DNA of 64,000 nt from Patagioenas fasciata (lineage: Eukaryota > Chordata > Aves > Columbiformes > Columbidae), in the NCBI RefSeq assembly GCF_037038585.1, contig NC_092560.1, positions 85,607,549 to 85,671,548 of the forward strand, given 5' to 3'. The notes beneath the pieces were generated by a model. It saw only the letters and a list, made by a program, of their open reading frames with translations. It made no database searches and was not told the DNA's origin. How positions within the stretch are numbered: position 1 is the stretch's first letter; the number at the start of each line of letters is the position of its first letter. This document shows positions 25,223 to 38,800 of the stretch, piece by piece. The position numbers and the translations under genes were made by a program.

Positions 25223-28080
25223 TGGCCTGTTCCTTTTGTGTGTACATGACAGCAGTATGTATGCACGGAAAATTATACGCTTGTGTAAATGGGGGAGATT
25301 TTAGTGTTCGATATACTTCAATATTGTAAATTATTGAATTGTGATAGACAAAATGAGTTCCCATTTAAACAGTTAATGCTGAAGTTAGAAGCAGAGTGGG
25401 GAGCACATGGTAGAGGGGACCGTGGGCCCTGTCTGGGTCCGTGTTCTCAGCTGACCTGCCCATAGATGCTGAACCAAATGCCATGTTCCTCCTCTTTTGT
25501 TGGGATCCCAGAGGAGGGAACTGGAACACCCAGCTCTGGTTGTTTGTAACGGGAGTTGCAGGGGGACGGTCTGTGCAGAAAGCTCGGCACCAAGTGTCCT
25601 GACACGTCGCTTGATGTAAAGAGGACAAAAAAGGCAAGCGAAGGGACAACGAAGCCCAAACCAGTTGCTCTTTAATAGTTTTTGGCGGGAGTAAAACTTT
25701 GTTATAAACATTTCGTTTCTTTACCACTTAGAACAGTTTAAGGATTATTTAGTTAATTCTAACTCTTTGTGAAATACAGATTTAACCACTTGTGAATGTG
25801 TGCACACAGAGGCAGACCTGTAACAGTCTGGCTGACACAGAAAACAATCTATACAGAACAGGCAAAGGCCTCTCCACTTAGTTTGGGGTTTGGTTTAAGA
25901 CAGTGAGAAAAAACATGATAAAGTAGTTTCTTCAAGTATACTGTAGGACTGTTTCTTTTTTGTAGTTTTGAGTCTATCTGTCATTTTGTTTGTAGATTTT
26001 TGGAACTTTTTCAGCAAAGATGTAATTGCTTTGTACCTGTTCAAATCTGTTTTTTTAAAGGATATGTTCAGTGTGTGAATATGTCTTTACTTTTATAAAG
26101 CTGTCTTTAGTGTATCAATTCAGATGCTTCAGTTTAACTCTTGACATGGCAGGTATTCTGAACTAGAGGTGTTGAATGTGAACCTGTTTTCTCATGGGCT
26201 GTTGCTTCAGACACGGTTCTTAATCCAGCAGGTGTTGCAGAACCAGTGTTGTGTGTCAGTTCCTGCTTTGATATCAAAATCATGAGCCTGAACGTGTGTG
26301 TTTGATACCGTCTGTCAGGTGAACGTTTGCTTCAGGAAAGAAACAAAGCAGATAACCCACGTTAGGAATGTGAAATGAATTCATTTTGCCTTATTTACTT
26401 ACCTGTTGTAACTTTGTCCTTGAGTTGTTTGTGTGTAGTGTTAGAATAGGGGTATTCCATTTTTAAAAGCTCTATAAAATACACAAATGCATCAGGATAC
26501 TTCACTTTTAGTTATTAATCTGTTTGGCTGAATCTGCAAAAGTTATTTGGCATCTGGTGTTCGATCACTGCACTCCTGCACCCGCTGCTGGAGCGCGGCC
26601 CGCGCTGCCGAGCCCGCTGCGGTGGAGAGCACGGCAGCCGTGTCCTGTCGGTCTGGAGAAACCATAGATCTATGCAATATATTTTGTTACTTAAAATACA
26701 GTGTCCAAAAGCAGATGTCTGCGCAGTATCACTGCAGTGATGCTACCCACACACCTGTTTACACAGCCACAGTGTGAGAATCTGAGAAGATTTTTGCTGT
26801 ACTAATTGGAGAAACTGCTGCCTCGAGCTGATCTTGCTGGATAAATGGGGTAAAACAATGCAAAATCACTTTTCAGATAAGCCAGAATAACACACAGGAA
26901 TTGATTCACTCAGTTCTTTCAAAACCAGCAAATACTTACAGGTGCCTTGAGTCTAAGCTGTTCACCCCCGACCCTTCTCACTGCACTTACTGCATTTTTC
27001 TTAAATTATTGTGAACACACGCAGTGTTTTCCTTTCAGCCGCGAGCCTCCCTGCGTCAGTGCAGGAGCTGCGCGGAGCGCCCTGCGTCCCACGGCCTTCG
27101 CAAGACCCTTTGTACGTTTTGATATTTTGATAACTAGGTGCGTTTATCTGTCACAACGAGGAACAGCTCTAACCTGTCAACTGGAGGAACCCTGTATTTT
27201 CTGTTGTTGTGAATTTATCAAATGTAACTCGGTTTTAAAGCTGGAGCAGCCCGTACTCTTGTGTCTGTTGTTAGAAAGAAGCGAAGGCTGGGAACGGTGT
27301 GTGGGGGAAACTCGAACCTGCCGTTTTATCTCCAGTGTGAGGCTCGGCTTGTGTGCCCGTGCCGCTCATAGATCCAAGACGTCTCCTGTGTGCAGCAGGG
27401 AAACGCTTGCACTGGGGAGCAGAAGGTCTAAAGTGTAACCTCCAAAAAGTGGTAACTTTGCTTCATGCTTCATTTCACAGTCCTGGAACTTTCCTAACTG
27501 CCCGGTCACTCACTGGATCAAAGGAAACCTCCCAACTGCCCAGCTCAAATCCTGCCCCGCGTGCTCTCGAAGTGAGAGCAACAGATTTGGACTTGAAATA
27601 GTATTTGTCAGTCAGTGTAGCCTCCTGTCACGGCTGGATACCAGAAGGTTCTGTCAACACTGTCAGTGCGTTTGGTTCTTACCAAGTAAGGTTTCAGACT
27701 AGAAGGAGAAGACAACGTGGAATCCAGTTTGACAGTACGGGTGAGAACAAGTCTGGTAATTGTATTTGAAGTGTGGATCATAAGTAGCAAATATTTGGCA
27801 GTGACAGGAGAATCTCATTGTACTGGTTGGAGTATGTTAAATACATAGTCACGTGTGAATCTCTTAAAAGTAACATTCACAATACGATTTGTAAATTACC
27901 TAACTTCTTGTTTCAAGAAAGTCTGACATTTATCAATGCATCGATTACTGTAACAGCAAAGACTGTCTACTGTTTTTTAATTCAAACAGCTGACATTTGC
28001 ATATGTTTTTCTGTCTAATGTAAATTGACACTTGAAGTTCAGAGAGAACCTTATTTGAATAAAGATGCATATTTTTAGTA
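25223..28080 (+). other. LMAN1: LMAN1 3' untranslated region with poly(A) signal
   Basis: No other gene lies between the LMAN1 stop and an AATAAA at 28058-28063, so this is the likely 3' UTR; long 3' UTRs are usual for this gene in vertebrates (knowledge). It is mostly AT-rich, with a CpG-denser patch at about 26570-26640. Whether the transcript runs to this signal or ends earlier cannot be decided from sequence. Confidence 0.55.
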
Positions 28081-29700
28081 ATCAGTTTCTGATTTGGTGC
28101 ATGTAACCCAAGCAGGTGCGTTTGGAGCACTTCACCCCTGCTCAGGGGGTCCAACGTTTGTGATGTGGGTTCCGCGGCGCCCGGGGCTGGGCTGAGGGCC
28201 CGGCGGCTGCGCCGGGCTGGGAAATGTGCTGATCCGCCTGGGTTCGTTCTGTGGCAGGGGTTATGTCAGTGCTGCAGTCTGTGCAGGAGCGACTCCAACC
28301 TAAGAGCAAGAAATTGCCTCAAGAGCTTGTATGATCAGACTTGCCTTGAGTATCGGGCACTTGGGGTCAAATGTACAGTAGTGCGTCACCTCCGAAGTCT
28401 CTTAGCAGCACACAGAGTTGCTTGCTGGCTGCTTTGAGTGTACAACGTACCTGATTTTGAGCTGAAACTGCCTGTATCTCTGAAGTGCTTTTCCAGGTTC
28501 CCCAAACTGCTGTCACCCGGGAGCTCCTGAGTTCTTGCAGCTTCTGTGCAGTTCTGGAAGAGCATGGTGATTATAAAAATCAGTTTTGATTTAAGCAAAA
28601 CACTTCCTCGGTATTCATAGTATATCAAAGTAGTTTCGTGGTTTGGAGTCTGTGCTTCTGAGTGTTACTATATTTCAATAAGAAATGTAAATTTTCTTGT
28701 TTAATCACAAATAATCCAGGATTACGTAATACTGTGGGTTGGTTGGTTTGTTTTTTAAATAGTGACAGGTCTGCTTTAATTAGAAAGACTCTAATACAGA
28801 TTAAGGCATTAGGCAAACTGGAATCCTCCCATCTCTCAGTGAAATTATCAGAGTGCTGGGAGGACCATTTAGATAATCAAAATTACAGAATGTTTCATTA
28901 AGGCATGTGCAGTCAGTCATACTGGAACAAATGCTCAAAACCCAAAATCAGGAACTTTTGAGACCTGTCAGATGATCTTTCCCAAAATAGCCTGTGATCC
29001 AGGTAGCAGATGCTGCAGATCTGCACCTAAATAGACCTGGAGAGGCCGATGATGCGAGTGAAGGTTTGAAAGGCGAGGAGCCGCGCAAGCAATGCGCAGA
29101 CCAGGCGTGGCGGCTGCTTACGGCACACAAGGAGCCGGAGCCGGTTCCCCTTGCTGGCGGTCAGGATTGAACACGTGGGGTGGCCCGTGCAGGCGGAGGC
29201 AGCCGAGGAAGAGCCGTGATAACCCACGAGAAGCAGGAAGATGACGTTTGCTTTGTCCTGATTCCCCTCTTGGAAAAAGAGTTCAGAGACAAACCAACCC
29301 TGTGAGAAGTAGATGAAGAAAAATCAATGTATTTCTGTCCAATCTGATAAGATACTAATGGATAAAAAGGATTGGGCTTTTTGCTGACTGAAGAATTTGT
29401 TTTCAAATCTCATTTGACCGTAAATCCATGAGAGTCTTCTGCTCAGTAGCCCGAATTGTATGATTTTACTATGGCCGTTTAATCAACGGGCGTTTGAGCT
29501 CAGATCTGTTGCGCTCCGGGGAATGTTTCCATCTCTGTGGAAGTGAGAGGCTCACGACTGAAGAAGTCAAAGTGCTATTGCACATTATAATTGTGTGTGT
29601 AAAATTAGCTTAAGGTATTAATATAAAAAGTAGGTAACTGCATCTAATGATTTTTTTTTTTTAGTAATCTGAACCATCTGCCTCCAGATATTAAGGAGTT
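28081..29700. other. LMAN1-CPLX4 intergenic gap
   Basis: A short gap between tandem, same-strand genes. GC-richer patches lie at about 28160-28260 and 29040-29160. No exon or repeat is recognised. Confidence 0.5.
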
Positions 29701-29707
29701 CGCTCTT

Positions 29708-29719
29708 TAATCCAGATTA
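29708..29719 (+). promoter_or_regulatory. CPLX4: Inverted TAATCC / AGATTA homeodomain half-sites upstream of CPLX4
   Basis: TAATCCAGATTA lies about 170 bases upstream of the CPLX4 start codon. TAATCC is the preferred site of CRX/OTX (K50) homeodomain factors, and the second half is a near match on the other strand. CPLX4 is a photoreceptor gene and CRX drives many such promoters (knowledge). That this site is used is inference from motif and position only. Confidence 0.35.
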
Positions 29720-29884
29720 TGGCTGACAAACTGGTTTTGGCATTCACGTTTCACTAGCATTGTGCCCTTGAGGAGCTGGTGTGGCTGTAGAAATTCTCTT
29801 GCCTACAGTTGTTGATTTGGAGACATTCTCGGTGTGGTTTTGCGTTCTCGTAGTTGTTTGCTCATAGCTCCTTTTCTCTTGAAG

Positions 29885-32800
29885 ATGGCCTTTCTGATGA
29901 AAAGTATGTTGAGCAACCAGGTAAAGAACTTGGGCCTCGGAGGTGGAGGGGAAGAAAGCAAAGAAGAAAGCGCTCCTTCCGACCCAGCCGCGGCTGCGGG
30001 CATGACCAGAGAGGAGTATGAGGAATATCAAAAGCAGATGGTTGAGGAGAAGTGAGTACCTGTTCCCTTATTGTCAGTATGGGGCTGATTCTCGATAACT
30101 CTGCAGATAAAAATAACACAAGAAAACGTCAAACTTTCAGCTCTCTTCCCTTTTTAAAGCTGATGGATCTTTGCTAAAGAGACTTTGCAAAATAAAAGTT
30201 CACTAATTCGGAGTTATAAAATATTGTGTTCCCCTTCCTCCCCCATCTGTGACTTTCTCCCACGCTTTCCTGCTGTCTCCACACCTCGATAACCTGGATT
30301 CGTTCCTCCTTGATGGTCCTTTATCTATCAAATTTGTCCATAGGTACAAAGCTCCCTATAGTGCAGGAGTTAATTCTGAAGTGCGTGTGGTTTGCTCTCC
30401 TGTGAGTCCCCCGTGTCAGGTACACTTTCAAGACACAATCTTTTGTTTGTCCAGGTTTATTATGGCAACCATGAAAAACTAATGAGTTTTAAGATTATTA
30501 TTTTTTTAGTTGCATTTTCAGTATTTTTCTAAAATCTACTAAATAAAGCAGAACTTTTCAACTGATTAAATCTCGATTTTATTTTGTTTGTAATTATAAC
30601 ATTTACCACTTGCTGTGTTTAAATATCAAACCAGAGTTAAAATAAAACCCTTACTGTGTAGGAGTTCAAATAATGCATAATTATAAAGAAAACAATTGAC
30701 TTTTAAATCTCGGATGCATCTGTTCATCTAATGGTCAATTACATAATGGTTGTGTAAATCCATCATGTAAGATGATTATAGGTGAAAGGTTAATGACTAG
30801 TGGAATTTGAGGTATCCAGCTCTGTATTTAGCAGTGGCCATTTCTGTCATAAAATCTTAAATAGGTATCATTTTGTTTGGAATAAAATGCAGACTGTTTG
30901 CTATGCGTTTTGTGAAGGGGTATTTGGAAGAGCAGTAACTGCCTGCTGGCAGGGAGATGCTTTAGTGAGGCTGAGCAGCAAAATGGGGCTTCTGGGACAG
31001 GGAAAAAGCTTGTAAAATAATTATTTCTGTGATGTTTTCAAGTGCGGCGTGTGTCTGTTACGTGTACTGAGGAAGCGGTATGGGAGTACTTCTGGAAGTA
31101 CAGTTTGGAGCTATGATAGGAACATTCAAAGAGAAGAAAGCAGCTCGGGACGGCACAGGCCGGCGTGGCCGGTGAGCGTGTCACAAACTGCCACAGGCGC
31201 CGCGTTCTGCCGGCTCCGGCGCGGGGCTCCCGCATTCTGCCGGCTCCGGCACGGGGCTCCCGCGTTCTGCCGGCTCCCGCGTTCTGCCGGCTCCGGCGCG
31301 GGGCTCCCGCATTCTGCCGGCTCCGGCACGGGGCTCCCGCGTTCTGCCGGCTCCCGCGTTCTGCCGGCTCCCGCGTTCTGCCGGCTCCCGCGTTCTGCCG
31401 GCTCCGGCGCGGGGCTCCCGCATTCTGCCGGCTCCGGCACGGGACTCCTGCGTTCTGCCGGCTCCCGCGTTCTGCCGGCTCCGGCGCGGGGCTCCCGCGT
31501 TCTGCCGGCTCCGGCCGTTCGAGCGGGCGGCGGGGAGGCTGCAGGGCCTGGCGGGAGCGTGCTCAGGCAGTCGGACCTTTGCATGGCCGCCCTGGCCTTG
31601 GGTTCTTCTCAGGCTTGGGATTGCTGTGGCAATTAAACAGACAAAAATGCACAGATTGCGTATTATACGTTTCCCTGAGAAACAGTGGAAAGCAATGGGT
31701 GGCTTGTGCTGGCAGTTTCCAGCACAGTCGCGTAGTTTGCTTCCAGCATCACAGGAGGTTAAGCAGGAGGGGAGCACCGGTTAGTGCTGCACGTCGCAGG
31801 CTCCTGGCTGCCGTGCAGCTACTCTGGTACCTGCTTCGTGTTCCACAGGATAATTAGATCCTCCAGAACAAAAAGACAGATGCCAGGGCCCGGGCGATGG
31901 TGGGAGATCAGCCGACTGAGCTTTGCGAGGTCTTCCTGTGATGCCAGGACAACTGAAAAGCTCAAATGTACCTGAGCGGAAAATGCCCTCCAGCCCCACT
32001 GGACACCCGAAGGGATGTGCTGGGCCACCCGAAGGGATGTGCTGGGCCACCCGAAGGGATGTGCTGGGCCACCCGAAGGGATGTGCTGGGACGTGCACTG
32101 CCCTGGGGAACACGGCCCCACGCCGGCTGTGGCTGCCGGAGGAGTCCCCGTGCTGGCTGTGGCCGCCAGCTGCTCCGGCGTGGGCAGCAGAGCAGCCAGG
32201 TTGAGAAGGACAGGGAAAGGTAAGTTTAAGATGGCTTCCAGTTCAGGTGGACTTTTCTTTTCTGAGAGACCAAAGCACTCATTTGTGGAAGCAGAGGAAA
32301 AGCAGCATTTCATCCTACAAGTAGCTTTTATGTAACAAAATACCTGTACTGGAACAAAATAAATTTTGCCATAGAATTTCCATGACAGTGCAAGTAATCT
32401 AACCCAAAAATGTGCTGAATTGTTCTTCAATCTAATTAAAGCATTTCATAAAATCACAGATAAAAGAAGTACTTTTCCACACAGGGAAGCTGTGGAATTC
32501 GTTGCTGTAGGATGTTCTGAAACAATAAATGGATGCAGAAAAGCCTAGGAAGAGTCACAGGTGACAGAGACCGTCCAGGCCTATTAAAGACAATGAGGTA
32601 GAGCCCGTTTCCCACTCTAGTACTTCACACCACTGGTTTTTGGAAGCTGAGCAGTTTTGATACGGGATGCTTATCCTCTTCAATTCTTCCTCTCAGCATC
32701 CACCACTGTTGGAGGTGGGACTCCAGGATAAGTGAACTTGGTCTGAGCCAGAAGGACCATTGTGCCATTGTGTGCGTTGTTACCCTGTAAGAATGCCCTG

Positions 32801-35800
32801 TTTGTAGAACAGGGGCACTGGCAGGCAGCCACGTGTCTGTAAGTGCCCCCATGGAATAACCAAGGAATAAGTGTAACTCTTCTGTTCTGCTCATCAGAAT
32901 TATTCGTTGTTACAGTGAGCAATAACAGTTAGCACAGGTACAAACTCCAGACAGGTAGTATTGGCTTTTCTTCACAGGGCTCAAGGGAACTGTTTCGAGA
33001 ACACGTTCAGGGTGCAGAAGCCTGGCCTGTTAGCATCACTTTATTGATTTCGCTCCTTTTGTGCCTTTGGGAATAAGTAACATTTTGCAGCTGAGCAACT
33101 GGTTCAGTATAAAAGACCATATTTTATTATTCTCTTGAATATTTTTTTTTTCCTGATTTCCAGAATGGAAAGAGATGCGGCATTTGCACAGAAAAAAGCA
33201 GAGCGAGCCTGTCTGAGGGTTCATCTGAGAGAAAAGTACAGACTCCCTAAGGTAAGCCTGGTGTTCCTGATCTCATCTAGCTACATGCCCAATTTTGAAA
33301 CAGACTGACTACTGATGTTCTGAAAAGGGCAAATTGCCTTCATCAGTGGGGTCCCCGCTGCGTCTCAGTATGGAAACGGAGGAGGCTGGAGCCGTGGTGT
33401 TCCCTGCTGGCTGCTGCGTTTAGACCCTTTTTTCTTTGCTCATAGCATGTCCCGAGTTGGAAGGGACCCCTGATCACGTTTGTGTGCAGACCAGTGGGGA
33501 CACTGAGGTGGTTTGGCTGTCTGTGAGCAGTGGGCTCGTTCCCTTCCCTGTCAGGGGCTTCTGGTGGTGCTTCTGGCCCGAGGCTCGTGCAGTCTCTCCA
33601 GCTTGACAGGAGGAGCCAGACGCGAAGGGTTCTCTGTGGAGAATGTGTTTTAAGCAGCTCTGCCGTTTGCCAGTGGAGGGGTTCTGTGCACTTCCTTCAG
33701 TGCTCTGTGAATGTGGACCCCTGCAGGAGCTCCCAGAGCCGAGTGCCGCCAGCTTGGCCCTCGGGCCCCGTCCTGGCACGACCTGGGAGCAAAGGCACAC
33801 GTGGCTGAGAAATGTTAAAACCTATCCTAGAACCTGCAAGCAATGCTTATGCATTTTCTGTGGTAAGGACAACCAAGTACTGAAATACTTGCAAAGGTCT
33901 GTGCTGAGCTGCTTAAAGAACTTCCCACTGAAACATCAGAAATGCCAGAAGGAAAGGACCAGCGGTCAAGCAATTTAAAATTAACGACGTCGCCTAGGTT
34001 CAAAAAGGGATTATATAATATAAACACAAATTGTAAGTCATACAGGCTGCCCAGGGCAGTGGTAGAGTCACTGTCTCTGGAGGTGTTTAAAAAGCACATA
34101 GATGAGATCCTTGGGGACATGGTTTAGTTCCTGACTTAGGTTATGGTTGGACTCGATGATCCTGAGCGTCTTTTCCAACCAAAATTCTTCTATGATTCTA
34201 TATTTTTTCTACAGCGTTAGTTTACTGTTTCTGACCGTGAGTAGCCAAAAGCCCTCTAGTGCCATGTTTATAATACTGCACCACTCCTAATCATTTGCTT
34301 GAACCCTAAAGGCAAATTACAATTTGGATGAACAATGAATCAACCTTGTGACTTAGATAAAATCGTTCCATCTGTATTTCACCAGGCAGGCCTCATTTCT
34401 AATCAGGGATGGAACATTTATTTTTCTCTAACTTTGAAAATCTGTTTTTGCAACCAAAACCTTGCTAAGTGACTTTCCAAGGAAAAGAAGTGCTGTCTTA
34501 AAGCATGGCAGAATGTTTTGAGACAGGCCCGTGGTGGCAAGCAAGGGAAAAAATGCTGTGGAGAAACCTCAATTAAGCTACTTTTATGTGCCCTCCCAAT
34601 GTGTCAGTGTTGAATAAAGCTTTTGTAAGCAAATTTGAAGTGAATGCAGTTCTGTATAACAACTAATTTCAGATCAACAAACTCTCTGTAAGGACATTTA
34701 ACTTTAAAAATTATCCGAAGCCACAGTTTGTCATCCTCAAAAACAAAGGCATATTGCTACACCTATAGCTTCTCATTCAAATCACCCCTTTAAATGGAAG
34801 TGTTGTTAGCCTGCGGGTCTTTCGCAGATGGCTATCAAGGTCACACACTTGTACGCAAGTTTGACCCGTTTCTCGCTCCCTGGAGGTGCTGCTGCTCTGG
34901 CTGCAGGTCCCTCTGCAGAGCTGCGTGTGCACCCTGCGCGGGCGTTCGGCACCTGCAGGGCGCGGGGGTGATCGCGTGTGCGACTGCGCTGGGCAGCGCG
35001 GTCCCGGAGCCACCGGCGGCCGCCAGCGCAGGAGCCTGGCTGTGCGGCTGGTGTCGCGCTGCAGTGCATGTGTTGGGGGATTGTGGGCACCCACAGATAT
35101 AGCCTGGCATCAAAAGGACTAGAGAAATGCACCACGTCTTCCAGTTCCCTCCAGACAGAATATCTGTCTGGAAGAGAAAGGGAAACGCCTGGAGTATGTG
35201 TGAGCTCTGTGCATGACCAGTGTCATATATAGGGATAGAAGGAGCAAGGGCAGATTGTCCACTGTGCTCTTCTGGATTTGCCAGTTGCAATATACCGTTT
35301 GTTCCGGTCCGTGGGTGCTCAGCATAGTGGCAAGAAAGAGGAAAACACATCCTGAGGGCAGGTTTAATTACAGAAAGATTAATTATGCAAAAAAAATGAA
35401 GTACAAGATTTTAAGTGGTTGATTGGATCGGAGGCCTAAAGCTCTAAACACCAGCATTTTAATTAGCAGCTGAGCAGTAAAATATCGTTAGGCTTTGTTT
35501 TCCTTTGGAGGCGTGTGCTGAGCCAGCTACTGAGCGGTGCTTCCCGATGGCCTCACCACGCTTCCAGGCCCAGCTCCGCGTCCCGAGAGGGCTCGTTTCA
35601 AAGGCTTTGGAGCCGCGAGCGCCCAGCTCTGCGCTGGAGCGGGGTGTCTGTGACCTGAACTCTCCCGTCTGTGACCTGAACTCTCCCGCCTGTGGCGCTT
35701 GCTCTATTCCTGAAGTGGTTTGGGTCTCCACGGGCACCCTGGCTGGGTGACGCGTGCGCTGCCACCCGTAGCGCCCAGGAGCACACGATGGACGCCTGCC

Positions 35801-38800
35801 CATCTCCAGCAGGAGCCTCACTTTGATATGCACCGGGTGCTCCTTGGGGCCAAACGTCAGCAATGGCAGTAGAATGCTTGTTCCAAGGTAGGACAGGAGC
35901 TCCAAGCATGTATTTAGCTGAGCTGATTTGCACTGGTTGCGAGTAAATTTTGTAGGATATGCTTTTCTGCATTTGTGTCTACCTATATAGCATTTATTGG
36001 TTTAAGGTCTGCTTTCTTTTCATCAGCCCTTATGAAACCATCTCTTATATTAGGAAGAAAATTAAATCAATACGTGCATGCTATGTATCCCTGAAAAAAA
36101 TTCAACTCTATGATACAACATTATGGCAGCAAAATGCTCTCGGAGCTGTGATAATGCATTAGCTGTTTTCAGAATTGAAAGTAATTTAAGGTAGCCCAGT
36201 ATGGGATAGAAACTCTGAATGTTACCAGTACCAATCACTAGCATGCGTTGTAAATGAAAGCCTGAAATTCAGAACTAAGCAGGGCCCCCTTTTCAGTGCT
36301 AAATCTAAAGCTCCATGCTATCTGGGCTAGATTTATAAGAGAAAGCAGCCCCTTAATGAACCTAATCCTATTAACAGAATTGTCAACTTCAGTTTGCCGG
36401 CAGAAAGATGTTTTTAGCCATGAGACCTTTCATCTATGGACAACTTTTTCATTTTTGGAGTATTCAATACATCACCTTCATACAAAACATTTTTTTAGAA
36501 GTGTATAGATATATACGTATTTTAATTTAACAAAACTACACCAAACTCTTTATTCACTTGCTGCCTTTTTTCTGAACTGGGATGCAGTAATCAATTAACT
36601 TCTGCAGGGTCATCTCTTGGGGAGATGATGCCTGTGATGCAGGAGGAACATCTATGTGACCATAGGCCCACTCGACCGGTCCACAGACCTCATCTGCGGC
36701 ACAGCAGCCTCTCCCCATGGGCCCCACCACCCCCTCGCCCCACTGATCTGCACATTGTACCCGCTGTGTCACTTCAAATGCCACTGCTGTCCGTCAGAGT
36801 ATTGTCACATTAGTGCTGTTCTTCTGTCCAAGAGTTGGGGTTGTCTCGTGATCCGTGAGTTTCCAGCACCTCGGGAAGGGACTGTCATCTGCTCCGCACA
36901 GGTGGATCCCTTTCCCCAGTCAAAGCACTTCCGTGGCCACTGCTCTGCAAGGTTCTCAGTGACGGAACAGCAGGATGTTTGTTGTTCACTGGTGTTTAGA
37001 TGGGAAGAGTACTCAGATGCAATCGGGTGTCTTTTCAATAACGAGTGCTGCTAAAGACGTTAAAAAGGAAAGCTTATCCCTTTCATGATGAGATGTAGTC
37101 ATGTAATCTCAGCTCTTGCTCTGTTCTGTGATGGCAATATTGTTAGGACTTGATTGAATGAATAGCACTATTCCAGAATTAAAGGTTTTTTTACTTGTCT
37201 GCAGCCATTACATGAGCTTTAGCTGTGCTGTGGGGGATGCGTATTGGCCAGGCAGAAAGAGAAACTTGTCTCAGGAGAAGCTCTTCAGTGCGTGCAGGCT
37301 TCAGATAAGCATCTGAAAGCAAGTGTTTGCTAAGCTTGAAGAATTATTTTGCTGATCTAAATGCTTTCTTAATAGGCCAGAGTGAAACATCTGTGGAAAG
37401 ATGGAGTCACAAAGTGGATGCCAGGAGGCTGAGCCAAAATGGGGTTTCGGGGCCCCAGGGGCAAGGGGGTTCTCCCTGAAGGCAGTTTGGGCAATGACGT
37501 GGTGGGGCACATGGGACCCTGACAGCCAGGGTGTCAGGCAGCTCCCACACGTGTTCCCTGTGCAGGGAGGGCGCAAGAGGGTGTTTGGGGGATGAAGGCC
37601 GGTGTTTCCAACCGGTGGCTCCTTGTACAAACTTGTGAGTCTCCTGCAGCCCTTGGATGGCATAGCTCAGCATGAGCCTGCTCTATTGCTTGCCAAAAAT
37701 CCCACTTGCAGGTCGAGATGAAGTGAACCCTGATTTCGTGTGTAACTGGTGCATTATAGGTGGTGAATCACAGGATCAGGTCTAGATTCCCCTACCTAAG
37801 GGTCTCTGTGCGTAGGTAAATTTTACGACAGGGTAAGTTAGACGTAAGGAAAGCAGTACGTGACAGGGTGATGCTCAAAAAGTTTGGCTCCCCTATGGAT
37901 TAGTCTGAGCTTGATCTTTTGTTTACAAACAGCCTTCATATTAACGGGTGTTTAGACTGACTGTTTTCTGCTTACACCTGTGTGTCATATGTATAAAGAA
38001 CTCTATTATATTGCACCTGTAACAAAATGGATCTGAGCCTGACTACCTCAGATGCATTATCAGGGTCAAAGAATATTACCAGGCACTAGAAATCTCTTGC
38101 CTGTGCTGTTGAATGGTCAGGATAGTGTCTGACCCAGTTTTGGCCTGGGCACTCCCTCAAGCAGTTCCCAGGGCCCGTTTGGAGCTAGGACAGGCATTCC
38201 CAATAGGCAGTTAGATGGGACCACCCTGTTTGGTAGGGCGAGAGGGTTCAATAGCCTCGCAGTGGGTTGTTCCAGGCCAGCTGGCCTTGGGGCAAGAGAC
38301 CAGTGCCAGGCATATTTAATTTACTAGAATAGATGTTGGGTTTGTGTTCTCAGAGATCCTAAAAGGGTGGCTGAATGCCTGCAGAGACCTGGAATCTAAA
38401 GATTAAAGTCAGCAGGAGATAGGCCATCCAGTCTGGTGCAGGTTTGCCAGGGTCTTGAGGTGCTTTCTGTATGAGTTTGTAAAGCCCACGGCCCCGGCTG
38501 TCCTGCCCATGAGGTCTGCCTGTTTTGGGGCTCTCTGCAGTCCAAGCTGAGAGTATTCTGGTGCAGGGTGATGCCTCTGTTACTGTCAGAACCCTGTCTG
38601 GCCTTGGGCAAGTAACAGTCCCTGCACACATCCGTACTGGGACAGCAGGGCTCCGCGCACCCGCGGTGCTCCGACTGCGAGCTGCTGTCGGCACTGGCAG
38701 GCACGGCGCGTCCGCAGCACCGCGGCGGGTCCCGCTTTCCGAGCTGAGCGCTTAGAGCTGCGTTAGCCTGACTTTAAGAACACCCTGGGGGAAAATCCTC

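Noticed and set aside
31049-31857. Frames of 150-230 codons with repeated FCRLRRGAP or AGAGRTREP words
   Set aside because: Translations of the 30/17-bp minisatellite in CPLX4 intron 1.
33440-33500. Short antisense CR1 piece (GAGTTGGAAGGGACCCCTGATC)-like
   Set aside because: Only about 20 bases resemble CR1 and the flanks do not continue the match; too weak for a feature.
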